Positions 33,927 to 42,217 of a stretch of 64,000 bases of DNA are shown here, one piece after another. Every line of letters starts with the position of its first letter. Position 1 is the stretch's first letter. The stretch is from Streptomyces sp. WMMB303 (lineage in GTDB: Bacteria > Actinomycetota > Actinomycetes > Streptomycetales > Streptomycetaceae): the NCBI RefSeq assembly GCF_029351045.1, contig NZ_JARKIN010000001.1:3770501-3834500 (forward strand), in the 5' to 3' direction. Made by a program: the position numbers and the translations under genes. The notes below the pieces were generated by a model, which saw nothing but the letters and a program-made list of their open reading frames with translations, was not told the DNA's origin and made no database searches.

Positions 33927-34829
33927 TCACATGTGCGGGACGACGGCGACGGGGGTGCGGGAGTGGTGCATCACCGCGTGCACCACGGATCCGACATGGG
34001 GGCCGAAGCGGGAGGTGCGCTGCCGTCGTCCGACCACGAGCAGCGCCCCGTTCTCGGCGGCCTTCACCAGCAGCGCCGCCGGCTGTTCGAGAAACGCCCG
34101 GACATCGACCTCCACGTCGGGGTGCTTCTCGCACCAGGGCCGCACCTTGGCGGTGACGGCGGCGGCGCGTTCCGCCAGCAGTTCGTCCAGGGCCATGGTC
34201 GCCCGGGGCAGGGTGCGCGCACCGTAGTAGGCGGGGGGCTCCCAGCCGTGCCGGATCTCCAGCCGCGCCGCGCGGCGTCCGGCGGTCTCGAAGGCGAAGT
34301 CCAGCAGTTCGTCGCAGGGGTGGCTCAGGTCCACGCCGGCCACCACAGGGCGCGGCGCCCCGTGCGCCGCACCCCCCGCGGGCGCCTCGTCCGCCTGCGG
34401 GCTTCCCGCACGGGCCCGGACGAGGACGACGGGGCACTGCGCGTGGGCGACGGCGGGCAGAGCGACGGAGCCGACCAGGTAGCCGCCCAGAGTGCTGAGT
34501 CCGCGCGATCCGATGACCAGCAGATCCGAGGTCTCGGACAGTTCGGTGAGCAGCCGGGCCGGTTCCCCGGTCGCCGACTTCGTACTGACGGCCAGGTCGG
34601 GGAAGTCGTCCGACAGTCCGGCGGTGGCCTCGTGGAGGACCTCCTCGGTGTGGCGGCGGGGCTCGTCGCTCTCGTCCGGGGCGACGAGCTGGTCCAGGGC
34701 GCTGTCGGCGACCTGCACGTGCACGAGCTGGAGCGGTGCGCCGCGGGCGGTCGCCTCGCGGGCTGCCCAGCGGACCGCCGCGGTGCTCTCCGGGGTTCCG
34801 TCGGTACCCGCCGTGACGAGATGCGCCAT
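33927..34829 (-). CDS. universal stress protein, two Usp domains
   Basis: A 300-residue tandem Usp protein. Each half ends with an ATP-binding loop of the G-x2-G-x9-G type: LVIGSRGLSTLGGYLVGSVA in the first and LLVVGRRQRTSRFGPHVGSV in the second. It probably binds ATP and helps survival under hypoxia or other stress; a precise role is unknown. The ATG at 34829 follows GGGAGCGG. It is convergent with the PPOX-HTH gene and divergent from a second Usp gene. Confidence 0.93.
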   Translation of the reverse strand: MAHLVTAGTDGTPESTAAVRWAAREATARGAPLQLVHVQVADSALDQLVAPDESDEPRRHTEEVLHEATAGLSDDFPDLAVSTKSATGEPARLLTELSETSDLLVIGSRGLSTLGGYLVGSVALPAVAHAQCPVVLVRARAGSPQADEAPAGGAAHGAPRPVVAGVDLSHPCDELLDFAFETAGRRAARLEIRHGWEPPAYYGARTLPRATMALDELLAERAAAVTAKVRPWCEKHPDVEVDVRAFLEQPAALLVKAAENGALLVVGRRQRTSRFGPHVGSVVHAVMHHSRTPVAVVPHM

Positions 34830-35145
34830 GTTCCGCTCCCTGGCCGGAGAACTCCATACCTCGCATACCGGACTTCTCCAGGTTCCCGCGGTCCCGCTGG
34901 GCTGTCCACCGGCGCCGCGGCGGGCGGTCCCCGACGCAGGCCGTGGCCTCGGGCTCGGACGCGACGGGCGTTGGCTCGGGACGGAATCGGAGAACGGCCC
35001 CGGCACCCCGGCCCCCGGCCGGAGACACGCTGCGCCACCGGCATGCCACCCGGCGGGCACACCGTGCGGGCGGCGGCGGCAGCGGGTTCACTCCTTATGG
35101 GGGGAGGACAATCGCCGATCCGGCAGGGCGGAGGCTGAGTCATCC
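34830..35145. other. divergent intergenic region between two Usp genes
   Basis: 316 nt without a credible gene. It should hold the promoters of both Usp genes. I looked for a DevR/DosR-type palindrome and did not find a convincing one. GGAGG at 35129-35133 is the ribosome binding site of the rightward gene. Confidence 0.4.
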
Positions 35146-36033
35146 ATGACGGACACCATCGCAGTGGGCTTCGACGGGTCCGCGGAGAGCCAGGCAGCGA
35201 TCGACTGGGCCGCACTGGAGGCCGAGCGGCAGGGCGTGGGGCTCCGCCTGGTCCACGTGTGGCGCTGGCAGCCGCACGCGTCGGCCGCCGACCCGGACAA
35301 GGAGCACGAGTGGATCGCGCGGGTGCCGCGGGAGGCGGCGCAGCGGCTCGCCGAGCACCACCCCGGGCTGCGGGTGGAGCAGTTGAGCGTGCCGGGGGTG
35401 GCAGCTGACGTGCTGGTCGAGCTGACGGAGGACTCGCGGCTGCTCGTGCTCGGCTCCCGGGCCCTGGGCAGGGCGAGCGGCTTCCTGCTGGGCTCGGTCG
35501 GGCAGGAGGTCACCGCCCGGGCCGAGTGTCCAGTCGTGATGGTGCGCGCGTCCTTCCAGGACGAGGAGGTACGGGAGAGCCGGACACCGCGGGAGGGCCC
35601 GCCCGGGGGGCCGGTCGTGGTCGGGCTGGATCTGGTCAAGCCCAGCCGGGCGATCCTGCAGTTCGCCTTCGAGGCCGCGGCCCTGCGGGGTACGGGCTTG
35701 CGCGCGGTCCACGTGTGGAAGCTGCCCGCGGTCTTCACCTACGGTCCCCGGATGATCGACCAGCATCAGCGCTCGGAGCTGGGCCGGCGGGAGCATCAGC
35801 TGCTCTCGACCGCGATGCTCCCGTGGCGGGAGGAGTATCCGCAGGTCACGGTGGACGAGCAGGCGGCGCCGGGGAACGCGTCGCGGCATCTGATCGAGCG
35901 GGCCGACGACGCGTCGCTGCTGGTGGTCGGGCGACGTGTGCAGCGGCCCGCGCTCGGCACCCGGCTGGGCCCGGTCACCCAGGCCGCCCTGCACCATGCC
36001 ACTCCGCCGGTGGCGGTGGTCCCGCACATCTGA
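35146..36033 (+). CDS. universal stress protein, two Usp domains
   Basis: A 295-residue tandem Usp protein, homologous to but distinct from the divergent one. It begins with IAVGFDGSAESQAAIDWA; the ATP-binding loops are LLVLGSRALGRASGFLLGSV and LLVVGRRVQRPALGTRLGPV. Both domains keep the Gly residues that bind phosphate. The ATG at 35146 has GGAGG 12 nt upstream, a slightly long spacing. A terminator hairpin at 36098 follows. The pairing of two divergent Usp genes suggests joint control. Confidence 0.92.
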   Translation: MTDTIAVGFDGSAESQAAIDWAALEAERQGVGLRLVHVWRWQPHASAADPDKEHEWIARVPREAAQRLAEHHPGLRVEQLSVPGVAADVLVELTEDSRLLVLGSRALGRASGFLLGSVGQEVTARAECPVVMVRASFQDEEVRESRTPREGPPGGPVVVGLDLVKPSRAILQFAFEAAALRGTGLRAVHVWKLPAVFTYGPRMIDQHQRSELGRREHQLLSTAMLPWREEYPQVTVDEQAAPGNASRHLIERADDASLLVVGRRVQRPALGTRLGPVTQAALHHATPPVAVVPHI

Positions 36034-36097
36034 GGGGGCGTACGCGGAGTACCCGGTGCGGCGCCGTCGGCCCCGGCCGGAGCCACGGAGCCTGATG

Positions 36098-36129
36098 GCC
36101 GGGGGCCGCCCCGCGGGACGGCCCCCGGC
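36098..36129. terminator. bidirectional terminator hairpin
   Basis: GCCGGGGGCCG (36098-36108) pairs perfectly with CGGCCCCCGGC (36119-36129) across a 10-nt loop, between the convergent Usp and LtrA genes. Confidence 0.7.
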
Positions 36130-36166
36130 GGTCCGGGGCGGTACCGCTCGCCGGCCCGGGCCGCGC

Positions 36167-37372
36167 TCAGCCCCGCTCGCCCGCCCGGCGGCGCAGGACC
36201 ACCAGGTTGGCGGTGAGCGTCGCGGCGACGGCCAGCCCCATGCCGAACACGGCGCCGCCCATCCCGAACACCGGCGGACTGAGACCCAGCCCCAGCACCA
36301 CCAGCGCACCTGCCACCACCAAGAGGGGGTGCCCGACCGCTCCGGTCCCGGTCATCCGGTGCAGCACCCCCAGCACGAGCAGCACGATCACCACCGGTAC
36401 GGCGACCGCGAGCCCCGCGGCCTGCTCGGCCAGGTGCGCGTGGTGCTCGGTCGTGTCCAAGGCGGCCTCCAGGCCGCCGCCCACCGCTGCCAGCGCCGCG
36501 AAGACCACATAGTGGCCGTATCCCCACACCAGCGCGGTGCGCAGCGTGGCCAGTTCGGCGTCGCTGCCGGCGAAGTAGATCCACCACAGGGTGAAGACCA
36601 GCAGCAGCCCGCCGAGGGCGATGAGCAGCACGGTGGCGGACAGACCCTGGTCGGTGACGGCCGACTGTACGGCGGTGAGACTGGCGAGGATGACCTCGCC
36701 GAGCACGATGATGGTGAACAGTCCGTACCGTTCGGCGATGTGCCCGGGGTGCCAGGTGGTTGCCCCGCCCCGGGACTCGGCCCAGGCAGGTACGGCCAGC
36801 TCGGCCACCACCAGCAGGACGAAAGTGGTCGGTGCCCATACGCCCGTGGCCCACAGCCGGGCGATCCAGCCGCACTGCACCACGGCGACACCCGCCGCGT
36901 ACCGCAGCGCGCTCCGGCGCCCGTCGGGGTGCTCGGCGGCGGCCCGGAGCCACTGGGCGATCATCGCGAGGCGCATCAGCACGTAGCCGACCACCACGAT
37001 CGCGAAATCGCCGTCCCGGAACGCCTCGGGCACCCCGGCGGCCAGCACCAGGGCGCCCGCCATCTGCAGCAGTGTCAGCAGCCGGTAGGGCACGTCGTCG
37101 GTGTCGAAGGCGGAGGCGAACCAGGTGAAATTCATCCACGCCCACCAGATCGCGAAGAACACGGCGGCGTATCCGGCGAGCCCGGACCCCAGATGCCCCT
37201 CGGCCCAGGCGTGGTGGAGCTGGGCGGCGGCCTGGGCGACCGCCACCACGAAGGTCAGGTCGAACAAGAGCTCCAGAGGTGTGGCGGCACGGTGCTCCTC
37301 ACCGGGGTCCCGTCCGCGCATCACCCGCCGCCGGGTCCCGGTCCGCTCCTCGAGGTTCCCCTCTGCGCTCAT
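36167..37372 (-). CDS. ltrA: low temperature requirement protein A-like membrane protein
   Basis: A 401-residue membrane protein with 10-11 predicted helices. The LtrA signature is clear: TPLELLFDLTFVVAVAQAA near the start, then AIWWAWMNFTWFASAFDTDD and ERYGLFTIIVLGEVIL. The function is unknown beyond a link to cold growth in Listeria. The ATG at 37372 has GAAGCGGGA just upstream; the longer frame reads non-coding sequence. It is divergent from the AGCS symporter. Confidence 0.92.
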   Translation of the reverse strand: MSAEGNLEERTGTRRRVMRGRDPGEEHRAATPLELLFDLTFVVAVAQAAAQLHHAWAEGHLGSGLAGYAAVFFAIWWAWMNFTWFASAFDTDDVPYRLLTLLQMAGALVLAAGVPEAFRDGDFAIVVVGYVLMRLAMIAQWLRAAAEHPDGRRSALRYAAGVAVVQCGWIARLWATGVWAPTTFVLLVVAELAVPAWAESRGGATTWHPGHIAERYGLFTIIVLGEVILASLTAVQSAVTDQGLSATVLLIALGGLLLVFTLWWIYFAGSDAELATLRTALVWGYGHYVVFAALAAVGGGLEAALDTTEHHAHLAEQAAGLAVAVPVVIVLLVLGVLHRMTGTGAVGHPLLVVAGALVVLGLGLSPPVFGMGGAVFGMGLAVAATLTANLVVLRRRAGERG

Positions 37373-38055
37373 TCCCGCTTCACCGCCCGGTGCTCGTCCG
37401 CCGCCCGCGGCCGGCCGCCGCGGGGGACCACGGCAGATCCAACCGGAGGAGTCCGGGCCGGGGCTCCGCGACGCACCGGTTGGCCGGAACCCGCACGGTC
37501 GGCCGCCTGGTTTCCCCGAACCCGCCGAGCCCGCGGGAACCGAGCGCCAGTGGTACGGCGTCCTCGGCAGCGACCGTCGGCGGCCCGGCGTCGGGCGCTC
37601 CCTCGTGCAGCTCGGCGGCCGCCGACAGCGGGAGGGGCCCATGGGCCGAGGCCCTGCGACCCGGGCGGTGGGAAACGAAGGCGCGGGTCACGAGCATCCC
37701 CGCGGGAGAACACTGCGGCACCCGAATCGATGTTCCCCCGATAACAGGATGAACCTGTCCGGATAACGGTCACATCACGCGCCCAGGCACTTTGGTTAGT
37801 TACTCGCCGTTATGTGATTTACATCACGTGTGAATCCGCAATGAACATGCTAGAACAACGCAATCCCGTATCCGGCTCCACCCCATGCCGGCTCTGCGGA
37901 CTACCGGTATCAACTGCAACAACCTGGGCGATCGCGGTTCGTGTCCGCGGACCGATTCCCTCCCCTCGCCGATCGGACGACGGCGTTCTGCTCCATGTCC
38001 GCTCACCGCGGCGCAGTCTCCCATGCGTCGGCCCGCCCTACAGGTGGTAACCACT
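37373..38055. promoter_or_regulatory. long intergenic region upstream of the AGCS symporter
   Basis: 683 nt with no credible gene. The part at 37735-37870 is strikingly AT-rich for this genome and carries the symporter promoter: a possible -35 TGTGAA (37829-37834), a 16-nt spacer and a -10 TAGAAC (37851-37856), with a Crp-like palindrome at 37813. The predicted leader is about 190 nt long and could hold an RNA element, though I recognise no riboswitch. Confidence 0.5.
37813..37828. promoter_or_regulatory. Crp/Fnr-like binding site
   Basis: TGTGA-N6-TCACG differs from the Crp consensus TGTGA-N6-TCACA in one base. Its centre is about 42 nt upstream of the predicted transcription start of the AGCS symporter gene, where class II activators bind. 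Confidence 0.5.
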
Positions 38056-39600
38056 GTGTCACTCGATTCCATAACTGACTCCATTGACAAGGCTGTAAGC
38101 GACTTCGTCGAACCCATCGCCACCAAACTGGGTGAGATCGTCTTCTACTCCGTCCCCGTCGGCGGAACGGAACTCCCCCTCATCGTCACCTGGCTCGTCG
38201 TGGCCGGCCTCGTCTTCTCCGCCTGGTTCGGGCTCGTCCAGATCCGCAAGTTCCGGCTCGCGGTGGACGTGGTGAGAGGCAAGTACGACGAGAAGGGGTC
38301 GGACGGCGAGGTCAACCACTTCCAGGCGCTGACAGCAGCAGTGTCCGGCACCGTCGGCCTCGGCAACATCGCCGGTGTCGCCGTCGCCGTCTCCATCGGC
38401 GGTCCCGGCGCCACCTTCTGGATGGTCCTCTGCGGCCTGCTGGGCATGGCCACGAAGTTCGTCGAGGTCACCCTCGGCGTGAAGTACCGCGAGGTGCACG
38501 CGGACGGCACCGTCTCCGGCGGTCCGATGCACTACCTGCCCAAGGGGCTCACCGAGCGCTTCGGACGCAACGGCAAGATCCTCGGCCGGGTGCTGGCGGT
38601 CCTGGCCTCGGCCATGATCCTCTTCTTCGGCCTCTTCGGCGGCAACCTCTTCCAGGTCAACCAGAGCTACGCACAGCTCGTCTCCGTCGCGGGCGGCGAG
38701 GACGGCGCGCTGGGCTCCTCCGCCGGTGCCCTGTTCTTCGGTCTCCTGATCGCCGCGGTCGTCGGCATCGTGCTGCTCGGCGGCATCCGCTCCATCGCCA
38801 CCGTCACCAGCCGGCTGGTTCCGTCCATGGCGGCGATGTACATCGTCGCGTGCCTGATCGTCATCCTGGCCAACATCACCGCTGTCCCGGACGCGATCGG
38901 CTCGATCTTCGAGGGCGCCTTCAACCCGGAGGGTGTCGCCGGCGGTATCCTCGGCGCACTGATCATCGGCTTCAAGCGGGCCGCCTTCTCCAACGAGGCC
39001 GGCCTGGGCTCCGCGCCGATCGCGCACTCCGCGGTGAAGACCAAGCACCCCGCCAGCGAGGGCCTGGTCGCCCTGCTGGAGCCCTTCATCGACACCGTGG
39101 TCGTGTGCACCATGACGGCCCTCACCATCGTCATCGCCAGCCCCGACAGCTGGGCCAAGGCCCGCACGGACGAGTCCATCGGCGGCGTCACCATCACCTC
39201 CGACGCCTTCGAGACCGTGCTGCCCTGGTTCCCGTACATCCTGACCATCGCGGTCATGCTGTTCGCCGTCTCGACCGTGCTGACGTGGGGCTACTACTGC
39301 CTCAAGGCGTGGACCTACCTCTTCGGCCGCAGCAAGGTCAGTGAGCTGACCTTCAAGGTCGTCTACACGCTGTTCGCCGTCGCGGGCGCCCTGCTCACCC
39401 TGCAGACGCTGATCGACCTGGCGGACGCCGTTCTCTTCTCGCTGGCCGTCATCAACATCATCGGCCTGTACCTGCTCGCCCCGATGGTCAAGCGCGAGCT
39501 GAACTCCTTCCTGGAGTACATCCGCAACCGCAAGGCCGGCGCACCGGACAGCTCCGGCGGCGCCGACGAGGACAAGAACCCGGCCACCACGACCGTCTGA
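38056..39600 (+). CDS. AGCS-family sodium:alanine/glycine symporter
   Basis: A 514-residue membrane transporter with about ten helices that imports alanine or glycine with sodium. The family signature is seen in ALTAAVSGTVGLGNIAGVA and in AAFSNEAGLGSAPIAHSA. It starts at GTG 38056, with AGGTGG 8 nt upstream; an ATG at 38023 in the same frame has no such site. The C-terminal tail is hydrophilic and rich in Asp and Gly. A 22-bp hairpin follows 19 nt after the stop. Confidence 0.93.
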   Translation: MSLDSITDSIDKAVSDFVEPIATKLGEIVFYSVPVGGTELPLIVTWLVVAGLVFSAWFGLVQIRKFRLAVDVVRGKYDEKGSDGEVNHFQALTAAVSGTVGLGNIAGVAVAVSIGGPGATFWMVLCGLLGMATKFVEVTLGVKYREVHADGTVSGGPMHYLPKGLTERFGRNGKILGRVLAVLASAMILFFGLFGGNLFQVNQSYAQLVSVAGGEDGALGSSAGALFFGLLIAAVVGIVLLGGIRSIATVTSRLVPSMAAMYIVACLIVILANITAVPDAIGSIFEGAFNPEGVAGGILGALIIGFKRAAFSNEAGLGSAPIAHSAVKTKHPASEGLVALLEPFIDTVVVCTMTALTIVIASPDSWAKARTDESIGGVTITSDAFETVLPWFPYILTIAVMLFAVSTVLTWGYYCLKAWTYLFGRSKVSELTFKVVYTLFAVAGALLTLQTLIDLADAVLFSLAVINIIGLYLLAPMVKRELNSFLEYIRNRKAGAPDSSGGADEDKNPATTTV

Positions 39601-39619
39601 CGGTCGCACCGGCCCGGTA

Positions 39620-39668
39620 CGGAAGGGGTCCGGGTACGCCGCGGCGCGGCGTACCCGGACCCCTTCCG
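39620..39668 (+). terminator. strong terminator hairpin of the AGCS gene
   Basis: A perfect inverted repeat of about 22 bp per arm (39620-39641 with 39647-39668) with a 5-nt loop. It is the strongest hairpin in the window, lies just after the symporter stop and should isolate it from the MFS gene. Confidence 0.85.
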
Positions 39669-39837
39669 CATGTCTGCTCGCGGCGTTGCCCGGCCCGGTG
39701 TCCGACGGAGTGCCCCACCGGACTGCCAAGGCCCGGGGCAGCCATGCCGACGACCGGCGCATCATGCTCCACGCCCTCTCGGGCCCCGCGGGGCTGCTGC
39801 TGACTTCTCCCCTGCGCCCACTGCTACGATGATCCTC

Positions 39838-39858
39838 ATGTTCCTCCTCTTGGCATAG
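39838..39858 (+). CDS. putative leader peptide upstream of the MFS gene
   Basis: A six-residue ORF, MFLLLA, which starts at an ATG 7 nt after a -10-like TACGAT (39825-39830) with TGACTT (39801-39806) as a possible -35 at 18 nt. This predicts a leaderless transcript beginning at the ATG; an in-frame ATG nine nt earlier would give MILMFLLLA. The Leu-rich peptide lies 82 nt before the MFS gene and ahead of mutually exclusive hairpins, the usual layout of ribosome-controlled attenuators before antibiotic-resistance genes. Confidence 0.45.
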   Translation: MFLLLA

Positions 39859-39940
39859 GCACGCCCAGGTCCGCGACCCGCACACCGTGCTCGCGGCACT
39901 TCGGCGTCCCTCCCCCCCCGCCTCGACCGAGGAACATTCC
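39859..39940 (+). promoter_or_regulatory. candidate transcription attenuator
   Basis: Three short complementary segments can pair in two exclusive ways: GCAC (39880-39883) with GTGC (39887-39890), inside an outer CCGCGA/TCGCGG stem, or that GTGC with GCAC (39896-39899). A C-run at 39912-39919 follows. There is no U-tract. It lies between the leader peptide and the ribosome binding site GAGGAAC of the MFS gene. Confidence 0.4.
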
Positions 39941-41189
39941 ATGTCTGCGCCTGCTCAAGGGCGGCCTTCGTACGCTGCCGTGCTGCGCCTTCCGTACGCC
40001 CGACGCACCTTCGGCGCCGCCCTGCTGGCCCGGCTCTCCTACGGAATGCTCGCTCTCTCCGTGCTGCTGGCGGTGACCCGGGCCACCAACTCGTATGCCG
40101 TCGCGGGCACGATCACGGCGCTGTTCGGCGCCACCGGTGTCTTCCTGTCCCCGGTTCGGGCAGCCCTGGTCGACCGGCACGGCCCACGCCGCGCGCTGCT
40201 GCCGATGGCCCTGCTCCACGCGGGTCTCCTGGGCGCCTTCGCGGCGGCCTCCTGGCGGCCTGGCGCCCCCGCCGTTCTGCTGGGCGCCATCGCCGCAGCC
40301 GCGGGCGCCGCGACGCCTCCGCTCGGCCCCTCGATGCGGGCCGTCTGGCGTGAACTCACCGACGAACCGGCGCTGTTGCAGCGCGCGTTCAGCCTGGACG
40401 GCGTCGCGGAGGAGGTGCTGCTCGTGTCCGGACCGCTGCTGGTCGGCGCGACCGCTGCTGGTCGGCGCGCTGGTGCAGATCGCTCCCCCGGCGGCCGGAA
40501 TCGTGGGGAGCGCGCTGCTCGTAGGGGGGGCGGGACCTTCGCATTCGTCATGTCGCCGGCCGTGCGGGACGTACGGCCGACTGCCGTTACTGAAGGAGCG
40601 GCACGCTCCGGGACACGGCTGCAGGGGGCGCGGGCGCTGCTGACGCCGGTCGTGGTGGCGGCCGGGGCCGGGGCTGTCCCTCGGCGCCGTGGATCTGCTG
40701 GTCCTCGCGTTCGTGACGGAGCGGCAGCACGGTGACGACATGGTCGCCTGGGTACTCGCGGCCCTCTCGGCGGGCAGCACGGTCGGCGGGCTCCTGAACG
40801 GTGCCGTCAACTGGCAGGCCGGGGCCCGGGTACGACTGCCGCGGCTGGCAGTCGTACCCGGTCTCGCCCTGGCCGCCGCGGGGCTCGCACCGGGCGTGGG
40901 GACTTTGACCGTCGCGGTGGCGTGTGCGGGAATCTTCGTGGCTCCGGCGCTCACCACGGCGTATCTGCTGGCCGACGAGGTGGCACCGCGGGAGCGCCGA
41001 ACGCGGGCAGGCGCCTGGGTCAACACGGCGGTGAACGCGGGCATTTCCGGCGGCACGGCGACGGCCGGTCTGCTGGCAGCACGGCTGCCCCTCGGCACGT
41101 GCTTCGCGCTCTCGGGCGGCGTAACGGTGTTCGCGGCCATGGCCTGCGCCGTGCGGAAGCCGAAGACGGCAGGGCCGCCCCTCGGTTGA
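39941..41189 (+). pseudogene. MFS transporter, frameshifted
   Basis: A 12-helix MFS efflux-type protein of about 415 residues is spread over two frames. The N-terminal half (ATG 39941, with GAGGAAC upstream) reads normally up to VSGPLLVGA. There a 19-bp tandem duplication (40431-40468) shifts the frame. A 7-G run (40524-40530) shifts it back, apparently by loss of one G, and a GGGG run near 40667-40675 shifts it again, apparently by one extra G. The C-terminal half is then open from about 40689 to 41189 with MFS helices. Either the gene is decayed or these are sequence errors; the exact duplication argues for a real mutation of at least one site. Drug export is inferred from the leader peptide. 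Confidence 0.8.
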
Positions 41190-41415
41190 GCACGTCCCAT
41201 CAGCCAAGAACGTGCCTTCAGCGATGCATCTCCTGCGCCCTGAGCAGTGTTTCCCCCACCCCCGAGCCGTGCCGGTGGCCGAGCCGCACGCTCGGCGACC
41301 TCTCGGCGACCGGGCAGCCGTCCTGCCCGGCGGTGACCGCGCCCCGCCCCCCCCGGGTGGAGCACCACCGGAGGCGGTGGCTTCGGCGGCAGTCGGACCC
41401 GTGCAGTCCCGGGAC

Positions 41416-41901
41416 TCAGGTACGCCCTTCGCGCTCCTGCGCCGCCTCCAGTGCCGCCGGCGCAGGCATCCAATCGGCGAGGCGTACCTGGAAGCCCGCC
41501 CTCCGGTAGGCGGCGACCACCTGCTCGTCGTCGTCGACCACCAGGGCCACCGTGCGCTCCCGGGCCAGCCGGCACAGCAGTTCGGGCTTGACGACCCGGC
41601 CCGGGCGGCGGTCGTCCCGCGCGCGCATCAGGAGCCGCCCGGCCGGGAGCCCGTGCTGCCGCAGCCACCGCACGGAGTCCGTCCGGCAGCGTTCCGGGCG
41701 CCCGGTGAGGTAGACCAGTTCGCACCGCCCGGCCGTCTCCAGGGCCAGGGCCACCCCCTTCTCCAGCGGCGGATCGTCCGCGGCGGCGCGGAAGAACGCG
41801 TCCCAGTCCCGCGGCCGCCGCTGCAGGAAGGGCAACCGGTGCCGGACATCGGCCAGCGTCCCGTCCAGATCGAACACCGCCAACGGCGCACGCACAACCA
41901 T
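41416..41901 (-). CDS. HAD-superfamily phosphatase (polynucleotide kinase 3'-phosphatase-like)
   Basis: A 161-residue HAD-type phosphatase. Motif I is VFDLDGTLADVRHR, motif II is VYLTGRPE, and motif IV is VVDDDEQVVAAYRRAG; a Lys in GRVVKPELL fits motif III. The closest layout is the phosphatase half of bacterial polynucleotide kinase-phosphatase, suggesting a role in RNA or DNA end repair, but the kinase half is absent. I chose the ATG at 41901, with GAGGTGG upstream; a GTG at 41925 would add eight residues. Confidence 0.82.
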   Translation of the reverse strand: MVVRAPLAVFDLDGTLADVRHRLPFLQRRPRDWDAFFRAAADDPPLEKGVALALETAGRCELVYLTGRPERCRTDSVRWLRQHGLPAGRLLMRARDDRRPGRVVKPELLCRLARERTVALVVDDDEQVVAAYRRAGFQVRLADWMPAPAALEAAQEREGRT

Positions 41902-42217
41902 CGCCACCTCACTCCCGTCACGCACATTCTGGCGTATCCGGCCGTGGCAGCCGAGCCGCGCCGGTCCGGCCGGCGACCGGCACGGAGGCGGACGCTCCGA
42001 CCCTCATCCGGATGCCGCCGCGGCTCCCCCACAGGAGCGAGCGGCCGCATCTGATGTGCGCTTTTCGGGTGCCCTGGTCGGCGGATGCGGCAGCAGTGGG
42101 GTACCGACCAAGGGGCCGAGAGGTCTCTGTAGCGCGCGGCCGGACACCGGTGCGGCAACCGCAGGGGGCCCGTGCCGGGTCGCCTGAGCGCCGCGGGATG
42201 GAAAGGAGTGGAAGCCG

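Noticed and set aside
37814..38050. A 78-codon frame in the AGCS leader
   Set aside because: No ribosome binding site and no domain; it overlaps the predicted promoter.
38044..38056. Riboswitch (for example glycine type) in the long AGCS leader
   Set aside because: I could not find the conserved core motifs of any riboswitch known to me.
38059..39942. A 627-codon frame opposite the AGCS symporter
   Set aside because: Acid- and Gly-rich artefact of high third-position GC; the plus strand encodes a full symporter.
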